NCBI RefSeq assembly: GCF_900112225.1
Contig: NZ_FOLD01000043.1
Coordinates: forward strand, 1-39,121
Reading direction: 5' to 3'
Origin: Massilia yuzhufengensis
GTDB taxonomy: Bacteria; Pseudomonadota; Gammaproteobacteria; Burkholderiales; Burkholderiaceae_D
Length of the DNA stretch: 39,121 nt
Shown here: one piece after another, positions 7,505 to 15,845 of the stretch
How positions within the stretch are numbered: the stretch's first letter is position 1
How the letters are laid out: the number at the start of each line of letters is the position of its first letter
The notes under the pieces: model-generated
What the model was told of the DNA's origin: nothing
The model's input: the letters and a program-made list of their open reading frames with translations, nothing else
The model's database searches: none
Position numbers and translations under genes: made by a program

Positions 7505-8191
7505 ATGACCATCCTGGTGATCGAAGACGAGCCGAAGACCGGCGACTACCTGCAGCGCGGCCTGACCGAGTCCGGTTTCGTGGTGCGCCTCGCGCGCAAT
7601 GGCCGCGACGGCCTGGCGCTGGCGCGGGAGGAGGTGCCGGAACTGGTGGTGCTGGATGTGATGCTGCCGCGCATGGACGGCTGGGAGGTGCTGGCGGCCC
7701 TGCGCGCCGACCCCGCGACCGAAGGCGTGCCGGTGCTGTTCCTGACGGCGCGCGACGAAGTGCAGGACCGCGTGCGTGGGCTGGAACTGGGCGCCGACGA
7801 CTACCTGGTCAAGCCCTTCGCCTTCGTCGAGCTGGTAGCGCGCATCCGCAGCCTGCTGCGGCGCGGCCCGGCGCGCGAGGAGGAGCTGATCCGCATCGCC
7901 GACATGGAGATCGACGTGCTGCGGCGCAGGGTACGGCGTGGCGCCACCGGCATCACGCTCACCGCCCAGGAATTCGCGCTGCTGCACCTGCTGGCGCGGC
8001 GCCAGGGGCAGGTACTGTCGCGCGCGCTCATCGCCTCGCAGGTGTGGGACATGAATTTCGATAGCGACACCAATGTCATCGACGCCGCCGTGCGCCGGCT
8101 GCGGCGCAAGCTGGACGATCCCTATACGTGCAAACTGATCCACACGCGGCGCGGCATGGGCTACGTCTGCGAAGCGCAGGCCCCCGCATGA
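7505..8191 (+). CDS. OmpR-family response regulator, HprR/CusR-like
   Basis: This is a cytoplasmic DNA-binding response regulator of 228 residues. The receiver domain (1-115) has the acidic pocket E7/D8, phosphoacceptor D51 in VVLDVMLPRMDG, T81 in LTARDE and K103 in DDYLVKPF. A winged-helix effector domain follows (about 125-225), including LTAQEFALLHLLARRQGQVLS and the wing ending IHTRRGMGYVCE. The sequence style is that of the CusR/HprR/IrlR group. The ATG at 7505 is preferred; an in-frame ATG at 7478 would overlap the -10-like TACAAT. The stop overlaps the kinase start (ATGA at 8188-8191). Gene context (hiuH on one side, msrPQ on the other) equals that of E. coli hprR (yedW), so an oxidant-response role is likely. 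Confidence 0.9.
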   Translation: MTILVIEDEPKTGDYLQRGLTESGFVVRLARNGRDGLALAREEVPELVVLDVMLPRMDGWEVLAALRADPATEGVPVLFLTARDEVQDRVRGLELGADDYLVKPFAFVELVARIRSLLRRGPAREEELIRIADMEIDVLRRRVRRGATGITLTAQEFALLHLLARRQGQVLSRALIASQVWDMNFDSDTNVIDAAVRRLRRKLDDPYTCKLIHTRRGMGYVCEAQAPA

Positions 8192-9567
8192 AGGCGGTCC
8201 TGCGTCATTCGCTGGCCCTGCGCGTGGCGGCCATGTTCATGCTGGTCGTCGTGCTGGCGGCGGCGGGCCTGGGCGCCTACCTGTACCGCGCCTTCGTGGC
8301 CGAGATCGAGCGGCGCGACGATATCCATTTGCTTGGAAAGCTGCGCCAGGTACAGGTGGTGCTGGCCCGCCCCGGCGCGGCCGGCCTGCTGCGCACCGAG
8401 CCGGATTTTTTCCGCGACACCATGAGCGGGCAGGAGAATTCGCTGGTGCGCATCGTGGACGCCGGCGGCGCCATCCTGGCCGACATCAATCCCGGCCGGG
8501 AGCGCTATCCGGTCCCGGCTGCAGGCAGCCCGATTGCCGGCTGGGTCGCGCGCGGCGGGGCGCCGGGGCGGGTCGTGGCCGGCAGCGCGCGCCTAGGGGA
8601 TGCGCCCGTGACGGTGGTGGTGGCGCGTGCCTACAGCGAACGCAGCGCGATGTTCGCGCGCTACCGCGAGCGGATTGGATTCGCGGCGCTGGTGGGCGCC
8701 TTGCTGGCGGCGGCGCTGGCGCTGTTGTTGCTGCGGCGCGGCCTGCGTCCCTTGCGCAAGGTCGCCGGCCACGCCGCACTGGTGCGCCCGGGCGCCCTGG
8801 CGCGGCGGCTCGACATCGGCATGGCGCCATCCGAACTGTGGCCGCTGATCGAGGCCTTCAACGCCATGCTGGGGCGGCTCGAGGAGGGCTATGCGCGCCT
8901 GTCGGGATTTTCGGCCGACCTGGCCCATGAATTCCGTACCCCGGTCGCCAACATGATCGGACAGAGCCAGGTGATGCTGGCGCAGGCGCGCAGCCGCGCC
9001 GACTACGAAACCCTGGTCGTTTCCAACCTCGAAGAGCTGGAACGCCTGGCGCGCATGATCGACAGCATGCTGTTCCTGGCGCGCGCCCACCAGGAAGAGG
9101 TGATCCTGGTGCGCCAGCCGCTGTCGGCGCTGGACGAGCTGCAGCGGGTGGCCGATTTCTTCGAGGGCATGGCCGAGGAGCGGGGAATCGTCCTGGCCTG
9201 TAGCGGCGATGCACGCGTCCAGGCCGATCCGTCGCTGCTGCGCCGGGCGCTGGCCAACCTGGTCTCGAACGCCCTGCGCCACGCCGACGCCGGCAGCGTG
9301 GTGGCGCTCGAGGCCAGCCGGCACGGCGACAGCGTCGAGCTGCGCGTCAGCAACCACGGCGTTCCGGTTGCGCCCGAGCATCTGGCGCACCTGTTCGAAC
9401 GCTTCTACCGGGCCGACGCCTCGCGCAGCGAGGCGGAAGGGTCGACCGGGCTGGGTCTGTCGATCGTCAGCGCCATCATGCAGTTGCACGGGGGCGCGGC
9501 CAGTGTGCAGGCCGAGGGCGCACTGGTGCGTTTCACGCTGGCCTTCCCTGCGCCTCCCACGTGGTGA
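8188..9567 (+). CDS. Sensor histidine kinase, HprS/CusS-like
   Basis: This inner-membrane kinase of 459 residues overlaps the regulator stop by 4 nt. The first membrane segment is near 10-33 (VAAMFMLVVVLAAAGLGAYLY). A periplasmic loop of about 130 residues follows, then a second segment near 163-185 (FAALVGALLAAALALLLL) and HAMP. The HisKA domain has H247 in DLAHEFRTPVANM. The HATPase has the N-box NLVSNALRHADAG, an F-box LFERFYRADASRS and the G2 motif GSTGLGLSIV. All catalytic motifs are intact. The periplasmic loop has few methionines, M79 (RDTMSGQ) and M155 (RSAMFAR). Periplasmic methionines are reported to matter for sensing in E. coli HprS, so these are candidate sensor residues. The signal could also be a metal, as in CusS; the msrPQ neighbours favour oxidants. 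Confidence 0.9.
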   Translation: MKAVLRHSLALRVAAMFMLVVVLAAAGLGAYLYRAFVAEIERRDDIHLLGKLRQVQVVLARPGAAGLLRTEPDFFRDTMSGQENSLVRIVDAGGAILADINPGRERYPVPAAGSPIAGWVARGGAPGRVVAGSARLGDAPVTVVVARAYSERSAMFARYRERIGFAALVGALLAAALALLLLRRGLRPLRKVAGHAALVRPGALARRLDIGMAPSELWPLIEAFNAMLGRLEEGYARLSGFSADLAHEFRTPVANMIGQSQVMLAQARSRADYETLVVSNLEELERLARMIDSMLFLARAHQEEVILVRQPLSALDELQRVADFFEGMAEERGIVLACSGDARVQADPSLLRRALANLVSNALRHADAGSVVALEASRHGDSVELRVSNHGVPVAPEHLAHLFERFYRADASRSEAEGSTGLGLSIVSAIMQLHGGAASVQAEGALVRFTLAFPAPPTW

Positions 9568-9678
9568 CACGCATTTGTCCTGCGTTCACGCCCTCCCATC
9601 GGACCACCCGCACAGGTGCTAACGTGCACTTAAGCCGATTGGTGTAACCTGAACTTTCTCTCTGCTTCGGAGTCAAGC

Positions 9679-10650
9679 ATGCTCATCAAACCCAGCCAGG
9701 ACAAACTCGTCCTTCCATCGGAGATCACGCCGCGCGAGGTCTACGAAGAGCGGCGCCGCTTCATCGCCCGCATGGCGGCCACGGCCGCGGTCGGCAGCGG
9801 CATCTGGGAGATGGCCAACCGCGAAGCCTTCGCCCAGGCGGCAGGGCCGAAGCTGGCCGCTACCCGCAACGCCGCGCTGTCCACCGAGGAAAAGCTCACC
9901 TCGTTCAAGGACGCCAGCTCCTACAACAACTACTACGAGTTCGGCCTGGACAAGGGCGATCCGGCCGAGAACGCGCACACCCTGCGCACCCGTCCGTGGA
10001 CGGTGACGATCGAGGGCGAAGTGAAAAAGCCGGTCACGCTCGACATCGACCGCATCATCAAGCTCGCGCCGCTGGAAGAACGCATCTACCGCCTGCGCTG
10101 CGTCGAAGGCTGGTCGATGGTGATCCCCTGGGTCGGTTATTCACTGTCCAATCTGCTGAAACAGGTCGAGCCGACGGCGAATGCGAAATACGTCGAATTC
10201 ATCACCCTGGCCGACAACAAGCAGATGCCTGGCCTGCGCAGCCCGGTGCTGGACTGGCCGTATGTCGAGGGCCTGCGCATGGACGAAGCCATGCACCCGC
10301 TCACCCTGCTCACGGTCGGCATGTACGGCCAGGTGCTGCCGAACCAGAACGGCGCGCCGGTGCGCCTGGTGGTGCCGTGGAAGTACGGCTTCAAGTCGGC
10401 CAAGTCGATCGTCAAGATCCGCCTGGTGAGCCGCCAGCCGAAAACCGCCTGGAACGACTCGGCGCCGAATGAATACGGCTTTTACTCGAACGTGAACCCG
10501 CTGGTGGACCACCCGCGCTGGTCGCAGGCGAGCGAGCGCCGCATCGGCGAGGACGGCTTCTTCCAGAAGAAGCGCAAGACCCTGATGTTCAACGGTTACG
10601 ACCAGGTAGCGTCGCTGTACAGCGGCATGGACCTGAAGAAGTTCTTCTGA
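9679..10650 (+). CDS. msrP: Periplasmic methionine-sulfoxide reductase catalytic subunit MsrP (YedY)
   Basis: This molybdopterin enzyme reduces protein-bound methionine sulfoxide in the periplasm, with electrons from MsrQ. The 323-residue precursor has a twin-arginine export signal (EERRRFIARMAATAAVG, arginines at 25-27, cleavage near AFAQA at 51-55). The sulfite-oxidase fold follows, with the molybdenum-ligating cysteine C141 in YRLRCVEGWSM. The start at 9679 lies downstream of a GGAG element (TTCGGAGTCAAGC). It is 111 nt after the kinase gene and 4 nt before msrQ. This intergenic stretch has no copy of the GATGAC palindrome, so it is probably expressed from the upstream operon promoter. The call is secure. 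Confidence 0.96.
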   Translation: MLIKPSQDKLVLPSEITPREVYEERRRFIARMAATAAVGSGIWEMANREAFAQAAGPKLAATRNAALSTEEKLTSFKDASSYNNYYEFGLDKGDPAENAHTLRTRPWTVTIEGEVKKPVTLDIDRIIKLAPLEERIYRLRCVEGWSMVIPWVGYSLSNLLKQVEPTANAKYVEFITLADNKQMPGLRSPVLDWPYVEGLRMDEAMHPLTLLTVGMYGQVLPNQNGAPVRLVVPWKYGFKSAKSIVKIRLVSRQPKTAWNDSAPNEYGFYSNVNPLVDHPRWSQASERRIGEDGFFQKKRKTLMFNGYDQVASLYSGMDLKKFF

Positions 10651-10654
10651 CACG

Positions 10655-11281
10655 ATGGCCTTGAACCCCTCGTCAAAACAGCTCACCGCCGTCAAGGTGG
10701 CGGTGTTCGTGCTGGCGCTGCTGCCCTTCCTGCGCATGGCCTGGCTGGTGGCGCAGGGCGTGCCGGTCGAGCCGCTGGAATTCCTCACGCGCGGCACCGG
10801 CGACTGGACGCTGTACATGCTGTGCATCACGCTGGCGGTGACGCCGCTGCGCCGTTTGACCGGGTGGAACTGGGTGATCAAGCTGCGCCGCATGCTGGGG
10901 CTGTTCGCTTTCTTCTACGCCTTCCTGCACTTCGTGACCTTCTTCTGGTTCGACCATTTCTTCGACATCGCGGAGATGCTCAAGGACGTGGTCAAGCGGC
11001 CCTTCATCACAGTGGGCTTCATCGCCTTCGTGCTGCTGATCCCGCTGGCGGCGACCAGTACCAACGCCATGATCCGGCGCCTGGGCGCCAAGCGCTGGCA
11101 GTGGCTGCACCGGCTCATCTATATCATCGCGCCGCTGGGGATCCTGCATTTCTGGTGGATGAAGGCGGGCAAGAACGACTTCCAGGAGCCGATCATCTTC
11201 GGGTCGATCGTGGCGCTGCTGCTGGGATTGCGGGTGGTCTGGAGCGTGGCGAAGAAGAGCCAGGCTGCTGCGAGGACATGA
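10655..11281 (+). CDS. msrQ: Heme-binding membrane subunit MsrQ (YedZ)
   Basis: This integral membrane b-type heme protein delivers quinol-derived electrons to MsrP. The 208-residue protein has about six hydrophobic segments, such as VAVFVLALLPFLRMAWLV, LGLFAFFYAFLHFVTFF and FIAFVLLIPLAATS. Histidines in FYAFLHFVTFFWFDHFF and WQWLHRLIYIIAPLGILHFWW fit the heme-ligand positions of the ferric-reductase-like family. It starts 4 nt after the msrP stop and is cotranscribed with it. Downstream it is convergent with lysA across 107 nt holding a palindromic repeat. Confidence 0.95.
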   Translation: MALNPSSKQLTAVKVAVFVLALLPFLRMAWLVAQGVPVEPLEFLTRGTGDWTLYMLCITLAVTPLRRLTGWNWVIKLRRMLGLFAFFYAFLHFVTFFWFDHFFDIAEMLKDVVKRPFITVGFIAFVLLIPLAATSTNAMIRRLGAKRWQWLHRLIYIIAPLGILHFWWMKAGKNDFQEPIIFGSIVALLLGLRVVWSVAKKSQAAART

Positions 11282-11285
11282 TGTT

Positions 11286-11385
11286 GTAGGGTGGGCGGGT
11301 CTCGCGCCCGCGCGTTCAACTCACGGTCGCGCTGTGGTAACGCATGCCTTGGCTGGACGCGCGGCCGGCGAAGCCGGCCCCCTAC
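11286..11385. repeat. GTAGGG-ended palindromic intergenic repeat, copy 2
   Basis: This 100-bp element starts GTAGGGTGGGCGGGT (11286-11300), identical to the first 15 bases of the copy at 2992-3100. It ends CCCTAC (11380-11385), so the outer 6 bp still form an inverted repeat. The interior has diverged and includes a strong hairpin, GGCCGGC-GAA-GCCGGCC (11363-11379). It fills the gap between the convergent msrQ and lysA stops. The hairpins may act as a bidirectional stop or RNA stabiliser, but there is no T-run. Confidence 0.7.
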
Positions 11386-11388
11386 GGG

Positions 11389-12666
11389 TTACGACAATGT
11401 CGATTCGAGCGAGAACAAATCCGCCGGATTCTCGCGCTGGCGGATCAGGTGGACTTGGTCGCCATCGACCATGACTTCCGCCGCGCGGCCGCGCGTGTTG
11501 TAGTTGGACGCCATCGTCATGCCATAGGCGCCGGCGGTCATGATCGCCAGCAGGTCGCCCGGCTCCACCGCCAGCGCGCGCTCGCGCGCCAGCCAGTCGC
11601 CCGATTCGCAGATCGGGCCCACCACATCGTAGGCCAGCTGTTCGCCCGCGCGCGGCGTCACCGGCTGCACGCCCATCCAGGCCTGGTACAGGGTCGGGCG
11701 CATCAGGTCGTTCATGGCGGCGTCGACGATGGCGAAGTTCTTTTCCGCGCCCGGCTTGAGGAACTCGATTTTAGTCAGCAGCACGCCGGTATCGGCCACG
11801 ATCGAGCGGCCCGGCTCGAAGATCACCTTGATCGGGCGGCCGTCGTACTTGTCGGCGCGCCAGGCGTCGATGCGCTTGAACAGGCGGCCCAGGTATTCGC
11901 CCACCGGCACCGGCGGCTTGTCGCCTTCGGCGCCATAGTTCACGCCCAGGCCGCCGCCGATGTCGAGGTGGTGCAGATCGATACCTTCCTTGCCCAGCGC
12001 GTCGATCAGTTCGATCAGCTTGTCGAGCGCTTCGAGCAGCGGCGAATCGTCCAGCAGCTGCGAGCCGATGTGGCAGTCGATGCCGACCACGTCCAGGTGC
12101 GACAAGGCGGCCGCGGCGCGGTAGGTCTCCAGCGCATCGTCGAAGGCCACGCCGAATTTATTCGCCTTCAGGCCGGTGGCGATGTAGGGGTGGGTCTTGG
12201 CGTCCACGTTCGGGTTCACGCGCAGCGACACCCGCGCGCGCTTGTCCATGCCGGCCGCCACCTCGTTGAGGCGGTGCAGCTCGGGGATGGATTCCACGTT
12301 GAAGCACAGGATGTTCTTTTCCAGCGCCAGCTTCATCTCGTCGACGGTCTTGCCCACGCCCGAGAAGATGGTCTTGCCCGGGTCGCCGCCGGCGGCGATC
12401 ACGCGCAGCAGTTCGCCGCCCGAGACGATGTCGAAGCCCGCGCCTTCGCGCGCCAGCAGGTCGAGGATGGCCAGGTTCGAGTTGGCCTTCATGGCGTAGC
12501 ACACCAGGGCGTCGCGCCCGGCGCAGGCATCGGCGTAGGCGCCGAAGTTCTGCATCAGGGCCGTCTTCGAATACACGTAGGTCGGGGTGCCGTAGGTGTC
12601 GGCGATGGCGGGCAGGGCAACGCTGTCGGCGTGCAGGACGCCGTTCTGGATCGAGAAATGCGACAT
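11389..12666 (-). CDS. lysA: Diaminopimelate decarboxylase
   Basis: This pyridoxal-phosphate enzyme converts meso-diaminopimelate to L-lysine, the last step of lysine synthesis. The 425-residue length is typical. The PLP lysine is K60 in VCYAMKANSN. Other family signatures are NVESIPELHRL, HIGSQLLDDSP, the glycine-rich LDIGGGLGVNYG, FEPGRSIVADTG and the C-terminal GAYGMTMASNYNTR. It starts 8 nt after the lptM stop. The lptM-lysA pair, divergent from cyaY, is a common proteobacterial arrangement. Nothing unusual is seen. Confidence 0.97.
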   Translation of the reverse strand: MSHFSIQNGVLHADSVALPAIADTYGTPTYVYSKTALMQNFGAYADACAGRDALVCYAMKANSNLAILDLLAREGAGFDIVSGGELLRVIAAGGDPGKTIFSGVGKTVDEMKLALEKNILCFNVESIPELHRLNEVAAGMDKRARVSLRVNPNVDAKTHPYIATGLKANKFGVAFDDALETYRAAAALSHLDVVGIDCHIGSQLLDDSPLLEALDKLIELIDALGKEGIDLHHLDIGGGLGVNYGAEGDKPPVPVGEYLGRLFKRIDAWRADKYDGRPIKVIFEPGRSIVADTGVLLTKIEFLKPGAEKNFAIVDAAMNDLMRPTLYQAWMGVQPVTPRAGEQLAYDVVGPICESGDWLARERALAVEPGDLLAIMTAGAYGMTMASNYNTRGRAAEVMVDGDQVHLIRQRENPADLFSLESTLS

Positions 12667-12674
12667 CGGTGGCT

Positions 12675-12866
12675 TTACTTGGTCGGGGCCGGGGTGGAGG
12701 CGTTATTGGAAGAAACTGGCTGGGCAGGCTGCGGATTGGCGGCGGCGGTGGCGGCGGGCGCCGGTTTCGCGGGCGGGTTCGGCATGTACAGCGGGCCGGT
12801 TTGGCCACAGCCGGCGAAGGCTGCTGCAAGCGCGGCGCCGGAAAGAAGTGCGGTGGAGGACTTCAC
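12675..12866 (-). CDS. lptM: LPS translocon maturation lipoprotein LptM (YifL family)
   Basis: This 63-residue lipoprotein has a signal peptide with lipobox AAAFAGC (cysteine near residue 20). The family hallmark CGQTGPLYMP follows directly, then a proline/alanine-rich low-complexity tail. Its E. coli counterpart YifL/LptM assists disulfide maturation of the LptD/E LPS translocon; that role is transferred by homology. It lies 8 nt upstream of lysA on the same strand and 41 nt from the divergent cyaY ATG, which matches the classical cyaY/lptM-lysA divergence. Confidence 0.88.
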   Translation of the reverse strand: MKSSTALLSGAALAAAFAGCGQTGPLYMPNPPAKPAPAATAAANPQPAQPVSSNNASTPAPTK

Positions 12867-12907
12867 GATTAGAATGACGGTTTGATTAGCAGACTTTGGA
12901 GTGTAGC

Positions 12908-13237
12908 ATGACCGAATCCGAATTTTTGGCGCTGGCCGAAAGCACCCTGGACCGGCTCGAGGAATGTCTCGACCGCCTCAATGACGAAGACGTGATCGAC
13001 GTCGAGTGCAAGCGCAGCGGCAACGTGCTGGAGATCGAGTTCCTCGACAATGCGTCGAAGATCATCGTCAACAGCCAGGCCCCGCTGCAGGAAATGTGGG
13101 TAGCGGCGCGTTCGGGCGGCTTCCACTACAAGCGCGTGGGCGACCAGTGGCGCAACACGCGCGACGATTCCGAGTTCTTCTTTGCGCTGTCGCAGTATGT
13201 GACGGAGCAGGGCGGGGCGCCGGTGGCGCTGGGCTGA
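12908..13237 (+). CDS. cyaY: Frataxin-like iron-sulfur assembly protein CyaY
   Basis: This small cytoplasmic iron-binding protein modulates Fe-S cluster assembly on IscS/IscU. From the ATG at 12908 it has 109 residues, the usual CyaY size. The N-terminal helix is acidic (MTESEFLALAESTLDRLEE) and is followed by the frataxin beta sheet. That sheet includes VLEIEFLDNASKIIVNSQAP, QEMWVAARSGGFHYK and the final GDQWRNTRDDSEFFFALSQY. Acidic residues on helix 1 and strand 1 (EECLDRLNDEDVIDVE) fit the iron-binding ridge. A TTG at 12896 would add four residues and is less likely. It is divergent from lptM-lysA and convergent with mrcA through a shared terminator. Confidence 0.95.
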   Translation: MTESEFLALAESTLDRLEECLDRLNDEDVIDVECKRSGNVLEIEFLDNASKIIVNSQAPLQEMWVAARSGGFHYKRVGDQWRNTRDDSEFFFALSQYVTEQGGAPVALG

Positions 13238-13253
13238 TTCCCACGGCGGAAAC

Positions 13254-13287
13254 AAAAATGGCGGCCACATCGGGCCGCCATTTTTTT
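13254..13287. terminator. Bidirectional terminator between cyaY and mrcA
   Basis: The stem ATGGCGGCC (13258-13266) pairs with GGCCGCCAT (13273-13281) around the loop ACATCG. A 5' A-run (AAAAA, 13254-13258) and a 3' T-run (13281-13287) complete it. Read either way it gives a GC-rich hairpin followed by a T-run, so it should stop both cyaY (+) and mrcA (-) transcripts. Confidence 0.9.
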
Positions 13288-13302
13288 ACCACTTGGTAAA
13301 AA

Positions 13303-15639
13303 TCAGAACAGCTCGTTCCTGACCGCGTCGCGCGCCTTCTGCTCGCTTGGGGCCGGCGCCGCGCCGACGTCGAGCGAGGTCACGCCGGTGCCCGGCGGCG
13401 TCTCGGCGTAGTAGTACTCGCCGCCCGACTGGACCAGTCCGGCCGGCACTTCGCGCTCGACCACTTCCTGGCCCTTGAGCGCCTTGCCCATGTAGCCGAT
13501 CCAGATCGGCAGGGCCAGGCCGCCGCCGGTTTCGCGGTTGCCGAGGTTCTTCGGCTTGTCGTAGCCGATCCAGGCGATGCCCACCAGCTTCGGGTTGTAG
13601 CCGGCGAACCAGGCGTCGATCGAGTCGTTGGTGGTGCCGGTCTTGCCCGCCAGGTCGGTGCGCTTGAGCGACATGGCCTTGGTCGCGGTACCGAAGCGCA
13701 CCACGTCGCGCAGCATGCTGTCGACCAGGTAGGCGTTGCGTGCATCGATCACGCGGTTGGCCTCGATGCCGGCGCGTTCGGGGCGCGCCTCCGACAGCAC
13801 CTTGCCGTCGCTGTCGGTCACCTTGGAGATCAGGTAGGGGCTGATGCGGTAGCCGCCGTTGGCGAACACCGCGTAGGCGCCGGCCATCTGCAGCGGCGTA
13901 GTAGAGCCGGCGCCCAGCGCCAATGTGAGGTAGGCCGGGTTGCGCTCGGCGTCGAAGCCGAAGCGGGTCGCGAATTCCTGGCCGTAGCGCGCGCCGATCT
14001 TGTTCAGGATGCGGATCGAGACCATGTTCTTCGACTGCGTCAGGCCGCGCCGCATCGTCATCGGGCCTTCGTACTTGTTGTCGTAGTTCTTCGGCTCCCA
14101 GGCCTGGCCGCCGGTCTGGCCGGCGTCGAACGAGATCGGCGCATCGTTGATGATCGTGGCCGGCGACAGCCCGCGTTCCAGCGAGGCCGAATAGATGAAG
14201 GGCTTGAACGAGGAGCCCGGCTGGCGCCAGGCTTGCGTCACGTGGTTGAACTTGTTGCGGTTGAAGTCGAAGCCGCCTACCAAGGCCCGGATCGCGCCGT
14301 CGTCGGTGCTGGCCGCGACAAACGCCGACTCCACTTCCGGCATCTGGGTGATGATCCACTTCGATTCGTCGTCCTGCATCACGCGGATCACGGCGCCGCG
14401 GCGCAGGCGGCGGTTGGGTGCGGCCTTTTCCGACAGCCAGGCCTTGGCGAAGGCCAGGCCCGGGCCGCTCATCTCGATGGTCTCGCCCGAGGCGATGGTG
14501 GCGCTTACCTTCGTTGGCGAGGCCGCCAGCACGATGGCGGCAACGATGTTGTCGCTGTCCGGGTGCTCGGCCAGTTCCGCTTCGACGGCTTCGTCGGCTT
14601 CGGTCTTCTCGCCCGGGATCTCGATGTAGGATTCCGGCCCGCGGTAGGGGTGGCGGCGCTCGTATTCCATCACGCCGCGGCGCACCGCGAGGTAGGCCGC
14701 GTCCTGGTCGGCCTTGGTGATGGTGGTGAACACGTTCAGGCCGCGCGTGTAGGTGTCTTCCTTGAACTGCTCGTAGACCAGCTGGCGCGCCATCTCGGCC
14801 ACGTACTCGGCGTGCACGCCGAAGGCGGTGCTGTCCGACTTGATCTTCGGGACCTCGGCCTTGGCCTGTGCAAACTGGGCGTCGGTGATATAGCCGAGCG
14901 AATGCATGCGCTGCAGGATGTACTGCTGGCGGGTCTTGGCGCGGGTCGGGTTGACCACCGGGTTGTAGGCCGACGGCGCCTTCGGCAGGCCGGCCAGCAT
15001 GGCCGCTTCGGCCACCGTGATGTCGCGCAGGTCCTTGCCGTAGTAGATCTGGGCCGCCGACTGGAAGCCGAAGGCGCGCTGGCCCAGGTAGATCTGGTTC
15101 ATGTACAGCTCCAGGATCTGGTCCTTGGAGAGGTTCTTCTCGATCTTCCAGGCCAGCATCGCCTCATAGGCCTTGCGCTTGAAGGTCTGTTCGGACGACA
15201 GGAAGAAGTTGCGCGCGACCTGCTGGGTAATGGTCGAGGCGCCCTGGCGCGCGCCGCCGGTGGCGTTCCGGAACGCGGCGCGCAGAATGCCGAGATAGTC
15301 GATGCCGCTGTGCTCGTAGAAGCGGTCGTCCTCGATCGACAGCACCGCCTTCTTCATCACGTCCGGGATGTCCTTGAAATGCACGAGGGTGCGGCGCTCT
15401 TCGCCGAACTCGCCGATCAGGACGTTATCGGCGGTGAAGATCCGCAGCGGCATCTTGGGGCGGTAGTCGGTGATGGTGTCCAGCGCCGGCAGGTTGGGGT
15501 AGGCCATCGCGAGCGCGAACACGAGCACCAGCACGCCGATGACGGCCAGGCCCGAGAGGGCGGCAAGCGCCATCAGGACCAGGCGCTTCGGGCTGTATTT
15601 CGACGGCGAAGGTGAGGACGGAGCTTGTTTCTCTTTCAT
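13303..15639 (-). CDS. mrcA: Penicillin-binding protein 1A (bifunctional peptidoglycan synthase)
   Basis: This is a class A PBP that polymerises and cross-links peptidoglycan at the inner membrane. The ATG at 15639 (778 residues, MKEKQAPSSPS) is preferred. Longer in-frame starts at 15678 and 15708 overlap or precede a TATAAT element at 15677-15682. A membrane anchor lies near 20-46. The GT51 transglycosylase has the catalytic glutamate E103 in SIEDDRFYEHSGID and RQGASTITQQVARN. The transpeptidase has SSFK with nucleophile S476, an SKN motif in TQSKNMVSI and KTGTTN near the C-terminus. It is divergent from pilM, the usual Burkholderiales and Pseudomonas neighbour. Confidence 0.96.
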   Translation of the reverse strand: MKEKQAPSSPSPSKYSPKRLVLMALAALSGLAVIGVLVLVFALAMAYPNLPALDTITDYRPKMPLRIFTADNVLIGEFGEERRTLVHFKDIPDVMKKAVLSIEDDRFYEHSGIDYLGILRAAFRNATGGARQGASTITQQVARNFFLSSEQTFKRKAYEAMLAWKIEKNLSKDQILELYMNQIYLGQRAFGFQSAAQIYYGKDLRDITVAEAAMLAGLPKAPSAYNPVVNPTRAKTRQQYILQRMHSLGYITDAQFAQAKAEVPKIKSDSTAFGVHAEYVAEMARQLVYEQFKEDTYTRGLNVFTTITKADQDAAYLAVRRGVMEYERRHPYRGPESYIEIPGEKTEADEAVEAELAEHPDSDNIVAAIVLAASPTKVSATIASGETIEMSGPGLAFAKAWLSEKAAPNRRLRRGAVIRVMQDDESKWIITQMPEVESAFVAASTDDGAIRALVGGFDFNRNKFNHVTQAWRQPGSSFKPFIYSASLERGLSPATIINDAPISFDAGQTGGQAWEPKNYDNKYEGPMTMRRGLTQSKNMVSIRILNKIGARYGQEFATRFGFDAERNPAYLTLALGAGSTTPLQMAGAYAVFANGGYRISPYLISKVTDSDGKVLSEARPERAGIEANRVIDARNAYLVDSMLRDVVRFGTATKAMSLKRTDLAGKTGTTNDSIDAWFAGYNPKLVGIAWIGYDKPKNLGNRETGGGLALPIWIGYMGKALKGQEVVEREVPAGLVQSGGEYYYAETPPGTGVTSLDVGAAPAPSEQKARDAVRNELF

Positions 15640-15676
15640 GCGGTCTTTCGCTGGTTGTGGCTTTACTGAGCGCCTC

Positions 15677-15682
15677 ATTATA
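15677..15682 (-). promoter_or_regulatory. Candidate -10 element for mrcA
   Basis: A consensus TATAAT is read on the minus strand at 15682-15677, 38 nt upstream of the preferred ATG. No good -35 hexamer is found 16-18 bp further upstream (the 17-bp position reads TATCGA). The call is therefore tentative, though it argues against the two longer mrcA start codons. Confidence 0.4.
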
Positions 15683-15845
15683 AAGCAGCCGTTTTGCGTT
15701 CGATACACGCACTGCTGAGCTTAAAATCAAGTAAAGGCAAGCCATGCAATATCAACGAGGAAACGGTCGTGGCAGGGGTGATAACACCCCCGGCCAGAGT
15801 GTGGCGCGCACGCCCCGAAATGGGGTGTTCCCTCATAGAAATATC

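Noticed and set aside
11344..12885. A 513-codon plus-strand frame opposite lysA and lptM
   Set aside because: Antisense shadow. lysA has all catalytic motifs on the minus strand.
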